DNA of 64,000 nucleotides from Pseudaminobacter soli (ex Li et al. 2025) (GCF_003012705.1 NZ_PXYL01000017.1:1-64000); one strand, 5' to 3'. Shown: positions 7,773 to 16,191, numbered from the stretch's first letter. Made by a program: numbers and translations. Notes: a model not told the origin generated them from the sequence alone.

Positions 7773-8124
7773 TCAGGGGGCAGACCAGATCAGGTCGGCT
7801 GTTCGCGCTGCGTCTGCCAGAAATTGCGTCGGATCGAAGACCGAGGACTCCCATTTGCGATTTCACTGCGACGCCCGATAGGGCCTTGTCGAATTCGGCT
7901 TCAAGCTCCTTGTGGCGTGCTTCTATCTCCTTGCGTTCGACGACCATCGCCTCACCGTCGAACACCATGCCGTCTGCCGCAACCACCGGCAGCGGGATGT
8001 CGGTGCCGCATAATCCCGTCAGATGGGCATCGAAATCTCTTGCCAATGCTGCAGCATAGCCGACGATGGGGCCAACGGCGGCGCAGTCGATGTCGATGTT
8101 CACGAAGATGGATTTGTAGGACAT
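7773..8124 (-). pseudogene. Universal stress protein, frameshifted and truncated
   Basis: Starts well at 8124 (GGGAGAAG upstream) with MSYKSIFVNIDIDCAAV, the usual N-terminus of the short rhizobial UspA family, and stays intact for about 90 residues. After VAVKS the family sequence continues only in another frame (WESSVFDPTQFLADAARTAD), which gives a frameshift near 7850, and the gene then ends at a stop beside a CCCCCTGAAAAGTGGTCC-like sequence that resembles an insertion-sequence end. The ATP-binding C-terminal motif is lost. The full-length partner lies divergently at 8289. Confidence 0.75.
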
Positions 8125-8288
8125 GGCGCTTCTCCCGGACTGCCTTGCGCTCGCCAGTATAGATATAGGCGCGCAAGGCGCCTTGACGCGGATCAAGCCG
8201 GTGGCTGCCCCTCGCGTTGCCAGGGCGGGAAAATTCGCGCTCGGGCTCTAATTGAGGATTCCGTGCAGGATCAAAAGGAACCGCTTCA

Positions 8289-9125
8289 ATGTGGGTGAAG
8301 ACCGTTTTCAGCGTCATCGGCGTCAACAGGTTCGAAACCGATCTGCAGATTGCAGCCGACCTCTGTGCCGATGCCGGCGCGCATCTCAGCATTCTCGTCG
8401 TCGCGCTAGCGTCTCCGCCACCGATCGGAGGTTATGCGGCCGTCCTCTCCGATCCATGGCGCGAGGAGCGCGAGAACGACCTGGTCAAGCTGGGCGAATG
8501 CAGTGAGCAGGTCGAAAGCCTGATCGCCAAGATCCCGGTCTCCGCCGACCTCGATCGGGAGTATACCGAAATGGCCTGGGCCGATTTGATCATCGGCGAA
8601 CGCGCCCGCTATGCCGACCTCGCCGTTATCGGGCCGGATCTTCTGAGTGAAGGCGAGTTGAGAAGTCGCGCCATAGACGGGGCGCTGTTCACATCCGGCA
8701 AGCCGCTTCTCATCCTGCCTGGACAATGGACGTCGGCGCTGCACCCGAAGACCGTGTTGCTGGCCTGGGATTCGCGTCTTGCCGCGGTGAGAGCGGCCCA
8801 CGAGGCGCTCGACATCATGCGCAAGGCCGATCAGGTGCATGTCACCATCGTCGATCCGGAAGCGACGACCGGACGGGACGGCCCCGAACCCGGCGCGGAT
8901 ATCGCCGCCTATCTGGCGCGTCACGACATCAACGTCATTGTCGACAGGCTTCCAAGTGCGGGTATCGCCGTTGCCGATGTGCTGCGGCGGCACGCCGGCG
9001 ACATCGCCGCCGACATTGTAGTCATGGGGGCCTATGGCCACTCGCGCATGCGCGAAAGGATCTTCGGCGGCGTAACCAGAGCGATGATCGAAAAGATCAC
9101 GCTACCCTTGTTCCTGGCACGCTGA
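8289..9125 (+). CDS. Two-domain universal stress protein (UspA family)
   Basis: A 278-residue protein with tandem Usp folds. The second domain is well conserved: a strand-Asp start (TVLLAWDSR, about 156-164) and the C-terminal nucleotide-binding motif GAYGHSRMRERIFGGVTRAM (about 247-266), which fits the ATP-binding pattern G-2x-G-9x-G-S/T. The first domain lacks this motif and is probably structural. Such proteins bind ATP and support survival in stationary phase or low oxygen. The ATG is supported by AAAAGGAACC upstream. It sits divergently from the broken Usp gene at 7773 and heads a cluster with two more Usp genes at 12.8 and 13.5 kb. Confidence 0.9.
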   Translation: MWVKTVFSVIGVNRFETDLQIAADLCADAGAHLSILVVALASPPPIGGYAAVLSDPWREERENDLVKLGECSEQVESLIAKIPVSADLDREYTEMAWADLIIGERARYADLAVIGPDLLSEGELRSRAIDGALFTSGKPLLILPGQWTSALHPKTVLLAWDSRLAAVRAAHEALDIMRKADQVHVTIVDPEATTGRDGPEPGADIAAYLARHDINVIVDRLPSAGIAVADVLRRHAGDIAADIVVMGAYGHSRMRERIFGGVTRAMIEKITLPLFLAR

Positions 9126-9312
9126 GACAATACTGATGCTCCAGGCTCGCCGTCTCGGATGAGACGATGCTTTTCCTGCCAGCTACCGGAACTAGCGTGA
9201 GGACAGCATTCTCGTCGACTCTGTGTATCATAGGGCGCATGATCACTAGTCGGCACTTTAGGCGGTGTCGATTTTGGGCCAACGTCCCTAGCCCCGACCA
9301 AAGGAGGACATC

Positions 9313-9570
9313 ATGTCTTCCAACTCGAACATGATCAGCCGCCTTATAGCTGAAGTGCGCGAATCCCAAACATTCCGTAACCATGCCAAGGAAACTGCCG
9401 CTGAACGTTTTCTCGCACAGGATGTCGCGAAAAATCACACAGCCGAAACGGAACTTCGCAGGAAGCTGGCCGCATATCTTGATGAATGGGAAATCAAACA
9501 AGAATGCCCACTGCCTCGCGGGAGACGACGGGCGTCTGACACGAAGATGTGCCCGCGTAGGGCGCGTTAA
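9313..9570 (+). CDS. Small hypothetical protein
   Basis: An 85-residue protein with an excellent ribosome-binding site (AAGGAGGA, 5-6 bases before the ATG). The first 65 residues are helical and charged (ISRLIAEVRESQTFRNHAK..., ELRRKLAAYLDEWEIKQ), without signal peptide or TM segment. The last 20 residues are Arg/Pro-rich and may be read-through into non-coding sequence. Lies alone between the Usp gene and the FMN-binding protein, all on the same strand. No family recognised. The strong start signal makes translation likely. Confidence 0.6.
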   Translation: MSSNSNMISRLIAEVRESQTFRNHAKETAAERFLAQDVAKNHTAETELRRKLAAYLDEWEIKQECPLPRGRRRASDTKMCPRRAR

Positions 9571-9699
9571 GCGAGCGCAGTGGCTCAACTCGCTAGCCGT
9601 TCTCTTGTCCCTCCGGGGCAACAAGCCGGCATGACGGTAGCCATGGGCAGCTCCGGCCGCAGGACACCGGATCAGCGCCATCGAACGAGGAGAGCCACG

Positions 9700-10146
9700 A
9701 TGCATATCCGCACATTGTCGGGTTTCGAATGCACGGACCTGCTTGCCGGAAATCGGGTCGCCTTCCTGGCTTGTACGAAGGACGATCAGCCTTACGTCGT
9801 TCCGATCCACTACGCCTATTCCGATGGCCACGTCTATGCCTTCTCGATGCCCGGCAAGAAGATCGAATGGATGCGGGCCAATCCGCGCGTTTCCGTTTTC
9901 GTGAAGCAGCAAGGCGCGGGAAAGGCATGGAAAAGCGTGGTGGCCGAGGGCCACTACGAGGAACTGCCGGACGAGATCGGCCACAAGGTCGTTCGCGAGC
10001 ATGCTTGGTCGGTGCTGAGCAAGCACTACGACTGGTGGGAGCCGGGAGCCTTGAAGCCGTTCGAACAGCCGCCGTCCCGCGATTCATCGCACGTCTTTTT
10101 CCGTATCCTCGTGGAGCAGATGTCAGGTCGGGAGGCCAGGGAATGA
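9700..10146 (+). CDS. Pyridoxamine 5'-phosphate oxidase-like (FMN-binding split barrel)
   Basis: A 148-residue protein. The ATG at 9700 is chosen for GAGGAGAG upstream, against an in-frame extension to 9580 without signals. The order of motifs is that of the small PNPOx-like/nitroimidazole-resistance family: NRVAFLACTKDDQPYVVPI (residues about 18-36), a YAYSDGHVYAFSMPGKKIEWMR-type segment, and NPRVSVFV. These fold as a split beta-barrel that binds FMN or haem and act as reductases or sensors. In dormancy-type regulons they often stand beside Usp proteins, as here, which is consistent with a low-oxygen or redox role. That role is inference. Confidence 0.8.
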   Translation: MHIRTLSGFECTDLLAGNRVAFLACTKDDQPYVVPIHYAYSDGHVYAFSMPGKKIEWMRANPRVSVFVKQQGAGKAWKSVVAEGHYEELPDEIGHKVVREHAWSVLSKHYDWWEPGALKPFEQPPSRDSSHVFFRILVEQMSGREARE

Positions 10147-10183
10147 CGCGACAAGCTGCCGACCTACGGAATGAGATTGCGCG

Positions 10184-10585
10184 TCAACGCTGCTGAATGC
10201 TGCGGATGTAATAGGCGAGAGCAAGGATCCGGTCCTCGGCGCTAACGGCGCTGTTGGTGGCTTCGTGGTCGCTACGAAATATCTTGCCCCATACCGGCAT
10301 CTCCCGCGCCCCATGCCCCGCCACTTCAACGCGTCCGTCGATCGTCGCAATGACCTTGTCTTGTGGGAAACGACCGCCATTGTTTTTGGCAAGCACGGTC
10401 AGGTCGGCCGGCTTCTTCACCAACAGTTCAGCCATGATCCCGTTGCCGCGACCGCTGATGCCGTGGCAGCTGGCGCAATAGGTCCGGAACTCCTCTTGTC
10501 CGTTTGGCCTCTCCTGGGCGGCCAGGATGCAGGCCGGAAAGGCAGCTGCCAGCAAGACGAACAGCCCGAAAATCTCTTTCTTCAT
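10184..10585 (-). CDS. Periplasmic mono-haem c-type cytochrome
   Basis: A 133-residue protein. The start MKKEIFGLF at 10585 is preferred because GAGGG stands nine bases upstream. An ATG three codons earlier abuts that same GAGGG. A signal peptide is followed by one haem-binding motif CASCH (near residue 38) and a downstream Met ligand in REMPVWGKIF (near 98), typical of class I cytochromes c of about 11 kDa. It carries single electrons in the periplasm. No oxidase or reductase gene is adjacent, so its partner is unknown. It is transcribed towards the FMN-binding protein gene, with convergent ends 37 bases apart. Confidence 0.85.
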   Translation of the reverse strand: MKKEIFGLFVLLAAAFPACILAAQERPNGQEEFRTYCASCHGISGRGNGIMAELLVKKPADLTVLAKNNGGRFPQDKVIATIDGRVEVAGHGAREMPVWGKIFRSDHEATNSAVSAEDRILALAYYIRSIQQR

Positions 10586-10768
10586 TGTCGGCATCCCTCG
10601 CGACGCTGTGCCTATGGTCGCGGGGTGGAAGCCTTCCGCGCAAGTCAGGGAAAGCCCGCCTGCCGCTGTGGGGGGGCGGGTGGGTGCCCGGTGCGGTTAG
10701 GTAATTCTGTCCAGCTCAGGCCGAAGTGGCCCAATCAATCTCCGGGCTGGATGTGGTATAAGGGGTTT

Positions 10769-11749
10769 ATGAAGCTGTTCGCGCTGAAGGGCTCGGAAAT
10801 CCTTGGTGCTTCCGTTGCGCGCGCACTGTGGACCGAACTCGACCCATGCGAGGAGCGGGATTTCGAGGACGGCGAACACAAGGCGCGGCCCATGGTCAGC
10901 GTGCGCGGCGAGGATGTGTACGTCCTGCACAGTCTCGCCGAAAGCCCCGGTTCTTCGGTGAACGACAAGCTCTGCAAGCTTCTGTTCTTCATTGCCACCT
11001 GCCGCGACAACGGGGCGAGCCGGGTCACCGCCCTGGTTCCATATCTCGCCTACGCCCGGAAGGATCGCCAGACCAAGGCCCGCGATCCGATCACTACGCG
11101 CTACATCGCCCAGTTATTCGAAGCCGTCGGGACCGGTCGGGTGGTCGGCCTCGAGGTGCACAATTTCGCTGCCTTCCAGAACGCCTTCCGCTGCGAGACC
11201 GTGCATCTCGACGCGCGCCGGCTCTTTTGCCCGGAAATTCGTTCCCTCGCGGACAGCCTGCCTGTGGTGTTCTTCTCGCCCGATGGCGGAGGCATGAAGC
11301 GGGTGCAACTCCTGAAAGAGGCCTTCGAGGCCGATACCGGGCTGACCACGAGCTTCGGCTTCATGGAAAAGCGGCGCAGCCGCGGCGTCGTCTCGGGCGA
11401 TTTGTTCGCCGGCGACGTGAAGGGGGCGGCCGTCTTCATCGTCGACGACATGATCAACACCGGCGGCACCATCCTGCGCGCGGCCGAAGCCTGCCGTGAC
11501 CGGGGCGCCGAAAGCGTTCATGCCGTGGCCACGCACGGGCTTTTCGGTGCCGGGGTCGAGCAGTTGTTCGAAAGCCTCGCGCTCGATCGCATCCTGGTCA
11601 CCGACAGCGTCGCCGCGGCCTCGGAAGCAGTCATGAACTTCCCGCAGGCACGGATCGATGTCCTGCCGGTGGGGCCGCTGATCGGAGAAGCGGTCAGACG
11701 TCTCCATACGCACGGTTCGATCGGCGACCTGCTGGGGATGGAAGATTGA
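10769..11749 (+). CDS. Ribose-phosphate pyrophosphokinase family protein
   Basis: A 326-residue protein. The start MKLFALKGS follows AAGGGGT. It has the PRPP synthetase layout: an N-terminal phosphoribosyltransferase-like domain with the flexible-loop motif YARKDRQTKARDP (about 92-104), and a C-terminal domain with the PRPP-binding loop VFIVDDMINTGGTI (about 219-232). It makes PRPP from ribose 5-phosphate and ATP. The sequence is divergent from housekeeping Prs (for example the SPDGGGMKR block), and such second copies occur in low-oxygen gene sets next to Usp genes. Its 3' end overlaps the convergent kinase gene by 56 bases. It is probably not the essential prs copy of the genome. Confidence 0.85.
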   Translation: MKLFALKGSEILGASVARALWTELDPCEERDFEDGEHKARPMVSVRGEDVYVLHSLAESPGSSVNDKLCKLLFFIATCRDNGASRVTALVPYLAYARKDRQTKARDPITTRYIAQLFEAVGTGRVVGLEVHNFAAFQNAFRCETVHLDARRLFCPEIRSLADSLPVVFFSPDGGGMKRVQLLKEAFEADTGLTTSFGFMEKRRSRGVVSGDLFAGDVKGAAVFIVDDMINTGGTILRAAEACRDRGAESVHAVATHGLFGAGVEQLFESLALDRILVTDSVAAASEAVMNFPQARIDVLPVGPLIGEAVRRLHTHGSIGDLLGMED

Positions 11750-12737
11750 GGCATTGCGCGTCGGCTGCCGCGACGTAGCGGATCGCAAGCGGGTGCCATT
11801 TTTCGCCATGCCGCACCGGGTGTTCCAAAAGATGAGCGACGCACAGCCGGGCCCGCAACAGCGCGCGGAAGCCGCCATAGAGCGCAAGCAGCGGGGCATC
11901 GGGCGCGTTGCCGATGCCCCGCTCCAGCATCCTGCGCAGCAACGGCCGGATCCATGTCGCGCCAAGCACGTCGCATTCGATCCCCAGATAGTTCACCTCG
12001 TCATAGGGATCGACGATGCGCATCGTATGGTTGAATTCGAGGCAGTCGATAATCTGTGGCGGATCGGTGAGGCAGATATGCTCCGGACGCAGGTCGCCAT
12101 GCCCTTCGACGATAGTGCCGCGGCGGACACGCTCTTCGATGGCAGGCCCGAGTTGCTCCAGCGCATGGTCCACCTTGTCGAGTGCGCTCTGCCCGAGTCC
12201 AGGTAATCCCAGTTCTGGCCGGCCGAGTATGCGGCGGTTGATCAATTGCTCCCCGGCAAGATAGCGCACATAGGTTTCGCCCGCTCCAAGCTCGCGCGGA
12301 CAGCGGGCGTAGAAGTCGACCAGCCGGTCGCCCACCCGTTCGATTTCGTGGCGCGTTGCGCTGCCGTGCCGGATGCGCGCATCCAGCATGTCCGATGCCG
12401 GCAGCCGGCGCATCTCTACCAGCCAGTCGATGATGTGTCCCGCGCCGGACAGCGACATGTGTCCCGTTTCGTCGCAGCGAAGCGCAACCACGGCAAGATA
12501 GGTGTTCTCCGCCAGACGGCTGTTGAGCTTCAGCTCCTCGCGGCAAAAGTAGAACCGCCGCGGTAGGCTGCTGAAATCGAGGAATGGATATCTGACCGGT
12601 TTCTTGAGCTTGTAGACGCGGCTGTCGGTCAGGAAGACCCACGACATGTGGGTCTCGCGGGCTTCGACACGCCGGGTCGCGCCGCCATAGGACGACGGGT
12701 CGCTGAGGAACTTCACCTTCTCGGCCAAATGCGTCAT
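11694..12737 (-). CDS. Aminoglycoside-phosphotransferase-fold kinase
   Basis: A 347-residue protein matching the N-terminal kinase half of the large 'phosphotransferase/AAA' proteins. It has a glycine-poor N-lobe with the Lys-bearing segment RVYKLKKPVRYPFLDF, the catalytic loop VEGHGDLRPEHICL (about 211-224; HGD is the Brenner-type catalytic motif) and the metal-binding IIDCLEFN. The P-loop ATPase half found in many homologues is absent. The substrate is unknown. Despite the fold there is no reason to call it an antibiotic-resistance gene. Its end overlaps the PRPP synthetase gene tail to tail by 56 bases. Confidence 0.8.
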   Translation of the reverse strand: MTHLAEKVKFLSDPSSYGGATRRVEARETHMSWVFLTDSRVYKLKKPVRYPFLDFSSLPRRFYFCREELKLNSRLAENTYLAVVALRCDETGHMSLSGAGHIIDWLVEMRRLPASDMLDARIRHGSATRHEIERVGDRLVDFYARCPRELGAGETYVRYLAGEQLINRRILGRPELGLPGLGQSALDKVDHALEQLGPAIEERVRRGTIVEGHGDLRPEHICLTDPPQIIDCLEFNHTMRIVDPYDEVNYLGIECDVLGATWIRPLLRRMLERGIGNAPDAPLLALYGGFRALLRARLCVAHLLEHPVRHGEKWHPLAIRYVAAADAQCLNLPSPAGRRSNRAYGDV

Positions 12738-12825
12738 CTGAAGCCCTGCCGCCTGACCAGTGTCCGATCACGTTTCAGCTGCGCATTTGTTCCGCACTCC
12801 CGACGTCGCTGCTTCGGCGAGCCGG

Positions 12826-13263
12826 CTACCTGTAAACCAGCACCGGGATGGTGGAATGGGTCAGCACCTTCACGGTCTCGCTGCCCAGCAGCAGCGCGGA
12901 CGCGACCTTGCGACCGTGTGAGGCCATGGCAATCAGGTCGCAGCCATTGTCGGTCGCGATTTCAATGATGGCCTTGTAGGGCTGGTCGCTCAGCACCATG
13001 AGCGCTTGGCAAGGCACGCCCAGGGTCTTTGCCTTCAGCTCGGCTTCCGTAAGATACTTCGACGCCTCTTCGCGCGACAGCCGCTCGTATTCCTCCTTTG
13101 TCTTGGAGAGCTGCTTGCTCTCGGTCGAGAAAACACGGAATGGCTCGACCACCGTCAGAACCGTGACCTTGGCGCCGGCGTCCCTGGCAAAAGCCAAGCT
13201 CTTTTCGGTCGCGACCGAAGAGAGCGGAGACCCGTCCGTGGGAATGAGAATATGGTTGTACAT
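12826..13263 (-). CDS. Single-domain universal stress protein
   Basis: A 145-residue protein starting MYNHILIPTDGSPLS at 13263, where GAGGAGTGTGAGGCG lies upstream. An in-frame extension to 13341 has no site. It shows the classic Usp strand-1 motif (ILIPTDGS) and an ATP-binding C-terminus (MASHGRKVASALLLGSETVKVL), here with HGR...GS spacing fitting G-2x-G-9x-G-S. The middle helix is Lys/Glu-rich. Cytoplasmic dimeric ATP-binding stress protein. It is divergent from the two-domain Usp gene at 13528, and the two share a 264-bp promoter region containing an inverted repeat GCCCTGT/ACAGGGC at 13456-13480. Confidence 0.9.
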   Translation of the reverse strand: MYNHILIPTDGSPLSSVATEKSLAFARDAGAKVTVLTVVEPFRVFSTESKQLSKTKEEYERLSREEASKYLTEAELKAKTLGVPCQALMVLSDQPYKAIIEIATDNGCDLIAMASHGRKVASALLLGSETVKVLTHSTIPVLVYR

Positions 13264-13527
13264 CGCCTCACACTCCTCGACTTTTCTAGCCGAAGCGAGG
13301 CTGGGCCGCGTTGACTGGCTCGTCCCGAGCCGGCGCTTCACAAGCTCCTGCTGCTCCAGGCTCTTTGAAGTATATGGTTAGCTGGGATTATTTGTAGGAG
13401 CGCCCCTGCTCAAAACCGGCTGGAAGCCAGTCGGAGCCGCGCTACTTTCAAGTGAGCCCTGTCGCTACTTGCAACAGGGCACGGCTGACGATGATGCCTG
13501 CAGTAGCCTTGTGGGAGTTTGAGCAGC

Positions 13528-14388
13528 ATGGAACCTGAAAGCGGTGGCGCCAACCTTGCTTCCCTGACGTGCATGCTGGCCGGCATATCCGCGCAGGCGG
13601 ACTTCGAAGGGACCTCGGCATTGAGATACGCCACGGCGCTCGCGGCCCGAGACGGCTTCGAGCTCTCGCTCTATGTCTTCGCGCCGGCGGTCGACTCTCC
13701 GGCGCAACTCAGTTCGACCGCGGCATTGGACTGGGAGGAGCGAGAGACGGCACGGTCCGAGGAACTGTCGCGCTCGACCCTCCAGGCGGCCCGAGAATTG
13801 ATTGCCGGAGCTGGTGTTGGACTGTTCGCCGACTATGCGTCTTCGCCCGGGCACGGTCCGGTTCCCTTCCTGCATGCGGCGCGCGTTCACGACCTGACGG
13901 TTCTGGACGCGGCAGGACCGGACAATGCGCCGGCCCGGAACGCGATTGAAAGCGCGCTGTTCGACTCCGGACGGCCGCTGCTCATCGTTCCGGCGCAGGG
14001 TGCCCTGCAGCCGCCGCGTCGCATCCTGATCGCCTGGGACGGAAGTGCGCGCTCGGGGCGTGCCGTGAAGGAGGCGATGCCGTTTCTGACGCTCGCCGAC
14101 AAGGTGACGGCGCTGACGGTGACCGGCGAAAAGGACCTGTCGCAGATGACGCCGGGCGCCGGCTTGAAAACCTATCTCGCGCGACATGGCATAGGCTGCG
14201 AGCTCGCTGCCCTTTCCGGAAAGGCTGGCGATGCGGCTGATTTGATCCGCCGCTTTGCCGCCAGCGAAGCCATGGACATGCTGGTCATGGGCGCATTCGT
14301 CCATTCCTGGCTGCGGGAGGCCATTCTGGGCGGTGTCACCAGGTCGTTCCTCGGCGATTGCCCGCTGCCGCTGCTGATGGCGCACTGA
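13528..14388 (+). CDS. Two-domain universal stress protein
   Basis: A 286-residue protein. The ATG at 13528 is preferred over a TTG nine bases upstream that abuts the GGGAG. A degenerate first Usp domain is followed by a well-conserved second one: RRILIAWDGSARSGRAV (near 170) and the nucleotide-binding motif GAFVHSWLREAILGGVTRS near the C-terminus. The overall layout is the same as the protein at 8289, so both probably come from an old duplication. Expected role: ATP-binding survival factor, with partners unknown. Confidence 0.88.
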   Translation: MEPESGGANLASLTCMLAGISAQADFEGTSALRYATALAARDGFELSLYVFAPAVDSPAQLSSTAALDWEERETARSEELSRSTLQAARELIAGAGVGLFADYASSPGHGPVPFLHAARVHDLTVLDAAGPDNAPARNAIESALFDSGRPLLIVPAQGALQPPRRILIAWDGSARSGRAVKEAMPFLTLADKVTALTVTGEKDLSQMTPGAGLKTYLARHGIGCELAALSGKAGDAADLIRRFAASEAMDMLVMGAFVHSWLREAILGGVTRSFLGDCPLPLLMAH

Positions 14389-14455
14389 AACTAATTGGCA
14401 TTAGCTTCTCACGCCGTTGTCGGCCACGGCGTGCGCGCCTTCAGGGCCATAGATT

Positions 14456-14752
14456 TACTCCTGGGTGAAGCTCAAAATGCAGCTTGCCAGCACTATCGCA
14501 TCGATAATGGCGGCCTCGTTGACCCAGCTACAATGGTGGGCATCTTTGCCGCGAACATCAGGATCAGCACCAGCGGGCTGCGGAACTGCCGTGCAAAGGC
14601 GGCAAGTGCCGTGCTGCGTGATGCCTGTCCGACCGTATTCGACCATATTTGCCGACGCGTTCTCGCGCAGCTGGGCAGGAAAGCCCGTTCTCGTTAGATT
14701 GCAGTTCGGCGAGGAGGCCGGCGGCTGGCCGCGGCCAGTAGGCATCGTCGTG
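14456..14752 (-). pseudogene. Remnant of an MgtA-type P-type ATPase N-terminus
   Basis: Three frames of the minus strand together give the N-terminus of a magnesium-transporter-type P-type ATPase: AYWPRPAAGLLAELQ and ARERVGKYG in one frame, QFRSPLVLILMFAA in a second, and NEAAIIDAIVLASCILSF in a third. The order is as in the family (cytoplasmic repeat, first TM pair). At least two frameshifts and a stop after FTQE show it is dead, and the phosphorylation domain is absent. Nothing else is recognisable from 14389 to 15028. Confidence 0.6.
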
Positions 14753-15028
14753 CCCACCCAGACGCCAGCGGTGCGGAAAAGGAAGAAGCGAAGTCTTCCG
14801 CGGTGGTATTTGCCTCGTTGTCGGGGCGAGTGTTGTCCGCGACCGTGGCGGCGTAACCGGCAACCGCTAACCATAAAACACTCGCAACGGTGAGAACCGT
14901 TCGGGCCTGCTCGCCGTCCCCAAGTGGGCTGAGCATCCCTTCGACAGCTCGTTGAGGAATCTGCCGTCGGTCCCAGGCACTCGGCGAGCGATTGCAGGTA
15001 TCGCGCTCCGCGCCGTTGGCAGTATGTT

Positions 15029-15147
15029 GCTCATATATGTATGAGCGTGATGTGGAAAACTGATCATACATGAGTGAGCGGAATAGATTGTTCTGCTCAC
15101 ATATATATGTTAGTTTGCGCCCGAAATGGACACCTATATATGAGCGA
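15029..15147. promoter_or_regulatory. Repeated operator before the mobile mystery pair
   Basis: An 18-bp near-palindrome GCTCATATATGTATGAGC (15029-15046) recurs in diverged form at 15062-15079 (GATCATACATGAGTGAGC), at 15095-15112 (GCTCACATATATATGTTA), and as an inverted half-site overlapping the start codon (CTATATATGAGC, 15134-15145). The spacing is about 33 bp, or three helix turns. This is the kind of array an autoregulating XRE repressor binds, and the gene just downstream encodes one. The AT-rich cores also supply possible -10 elements. Confidence 0.65.
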
Positions 15148-15604
15148 AAAGCAATCCAGGCTCGCCAGAAAGAACCTCGATAAGCGGCTTTCTCCCTTGA
15201 GAGCCGAGCGCATTGTGACGCCATCGCGTGGCTGGACGAAAGCCATTCGGGAGGCCTTGGGCATGACAACACGCCAGCTCGCCGAGCGCATGGGCGTGGC
15301 CCCCTCCCGGGTGACGGCTATCGAGAAAGCGGAAGCCACGGGCGCGATCACCCTAAAGACCTTACGCGAGACAGCCGAAGCGCTCGACTGTCAGTTCGTC
15401 TATGCTTTTGTCCCGACCAAGCCCCTCGACGACATTCTCTATGATCAGGCCGAGCGCAAAGTGAGGAACGAACTTGCGCATCTCAATCACACGATGCGTC
15501 TCGAAAACCAGGCGGTGAATGTGGAGGACCTTGAAGGGCAAAAGCGCCGCATCGTGGCGGACTACCTCGCGTACTTTTCGCGGAAGCTGTGGGACAAGGA
15601 ATGA
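15140..15604 (+). CDS. Mobile mystery protein A (XRE-type regulator)
   Basis: A 154-residue protein beginning MSEKQSRLARKNLDKRL. An HTH_3 domain spans about residues 40-95 (LGMTTRQLAERMGVAPSRVTAIEKAE), followed by a helical C-terminal part (VRNELAHLNHTMRLENQAV...). This is the pattern of the family called mobile mystery protein A, found next to Fic proteins on mobile DNA. Its stop overlaps the start of the downstream Fic gene (ATGA), so the two are translationally coupled. Probable role: antitoxin-like or repressor partner that also controls the pair through the operator array at 15029-15147. Confidence 0.85.
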   Translation: MSEKQSRLARKNLDKRLSPLRAERIVTPSRGWTKAIREALGMTTRQLAERMGVAPSRVTAIEKAEATGAITLKTLRETAEALDCQFVYAFVPTKPLDDILYDQAERKVRNELAHLNHTMRLENQAVNVEDLEGQKRRIVADYLAYFSRKLWDKE

Positions 15605-16191
15605 GCGATCCGCTTTTTGAGGGTGACGACGACGGGAACACGCCGCTCGAACCCGAGGAGCGGGAACAGCTCATTCCTTCCTACATCACGATGCGCGACG
15701 AGCTGAACGAGGCGGAGCTCGCCAACATCGCCGACGCCGTTCGCTGGGTCGGGCGGCGAAAGCGCAAGGTGCTCGACCAAGGCTTCCTGAACGAACTGCA
15801 CAAGCAGATGTATGGCGATGTGTGGAAGTGGGCCGGCACGTATCGCACGACGGCGCGCAATATCGGCATCGATGCCTATCGTATTCCGGTTGAATATTAT
15901 CAGGCGATCGACGACGCGAAATATTGGGTCGAGCACTCGACGTTTCCGGCGGTGGAAATCGCGATCCGTTTCAGCCACCGAGTCGTTGCGATCCATCCCT
16001 ATCCCAACGGGAATGGCCGCTTCTCGCGCATGATCGGCGACCTGCTTGCGATCGAACTCGGTCAGCCGCGGTTCACCTGGGGACAGATCAATCTCGTCGA
16101 TCCGTCCGCAACCCGAAAAGAGTATATCGCGGCGCTCAAAGCCGCCGACGCAGGCGACTACGGCCCCCTGCTGGCGTTCGCTCGCTCGTGA
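15601..16191 (+). CDS. Mobile mystery protein B (Fic domain)
   Basis: A 196-residue protein. Its Fic core motif IHPYPNGNGRFSRM (about 142-155) has the HxFx(D/N)GNGR pattern with Pro-Tyr-Pro-Asn variations; the catalytic His and the GNGR anion hole are intact. The N-terminal helix carries a possible alpha-inh segment near residues 35-60, not clearly S/TxxxE/G. Fic enzymes transfer AMP or other nucleotide moieties to Ser/Thr/Tyr of a target. As part of the mobile mystery A/B pair it is best read as a toxin-like enzyme kept in check by its partner. The target is unknown. Confidence 0.85.
   Translation: MSDPLFEGDDDGNTPLEPEEREQLIPSYITMRDELNEAELANIADAVRWVGRRKRKVLDQGFLNELHKQMYGDVWKWAGTYRTTARNIGIDAYRIPVEYYQAIDDAKYWVEHSTFPAVEIAIRFSHRVVAIHPYPNGNGRFSRMIGDLLAIELGQPRFTWGQINLVDPSATRKEYIAALKAADAGDYGPLLAFARS

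Noticed and set aside
12001-12771. Arg/Ala-rich minus-strand frame of 256 codons
   Set aside because: A shadow of the APH-fold kinase gene in another frame. The kinase motifs lie in the frame annotated.
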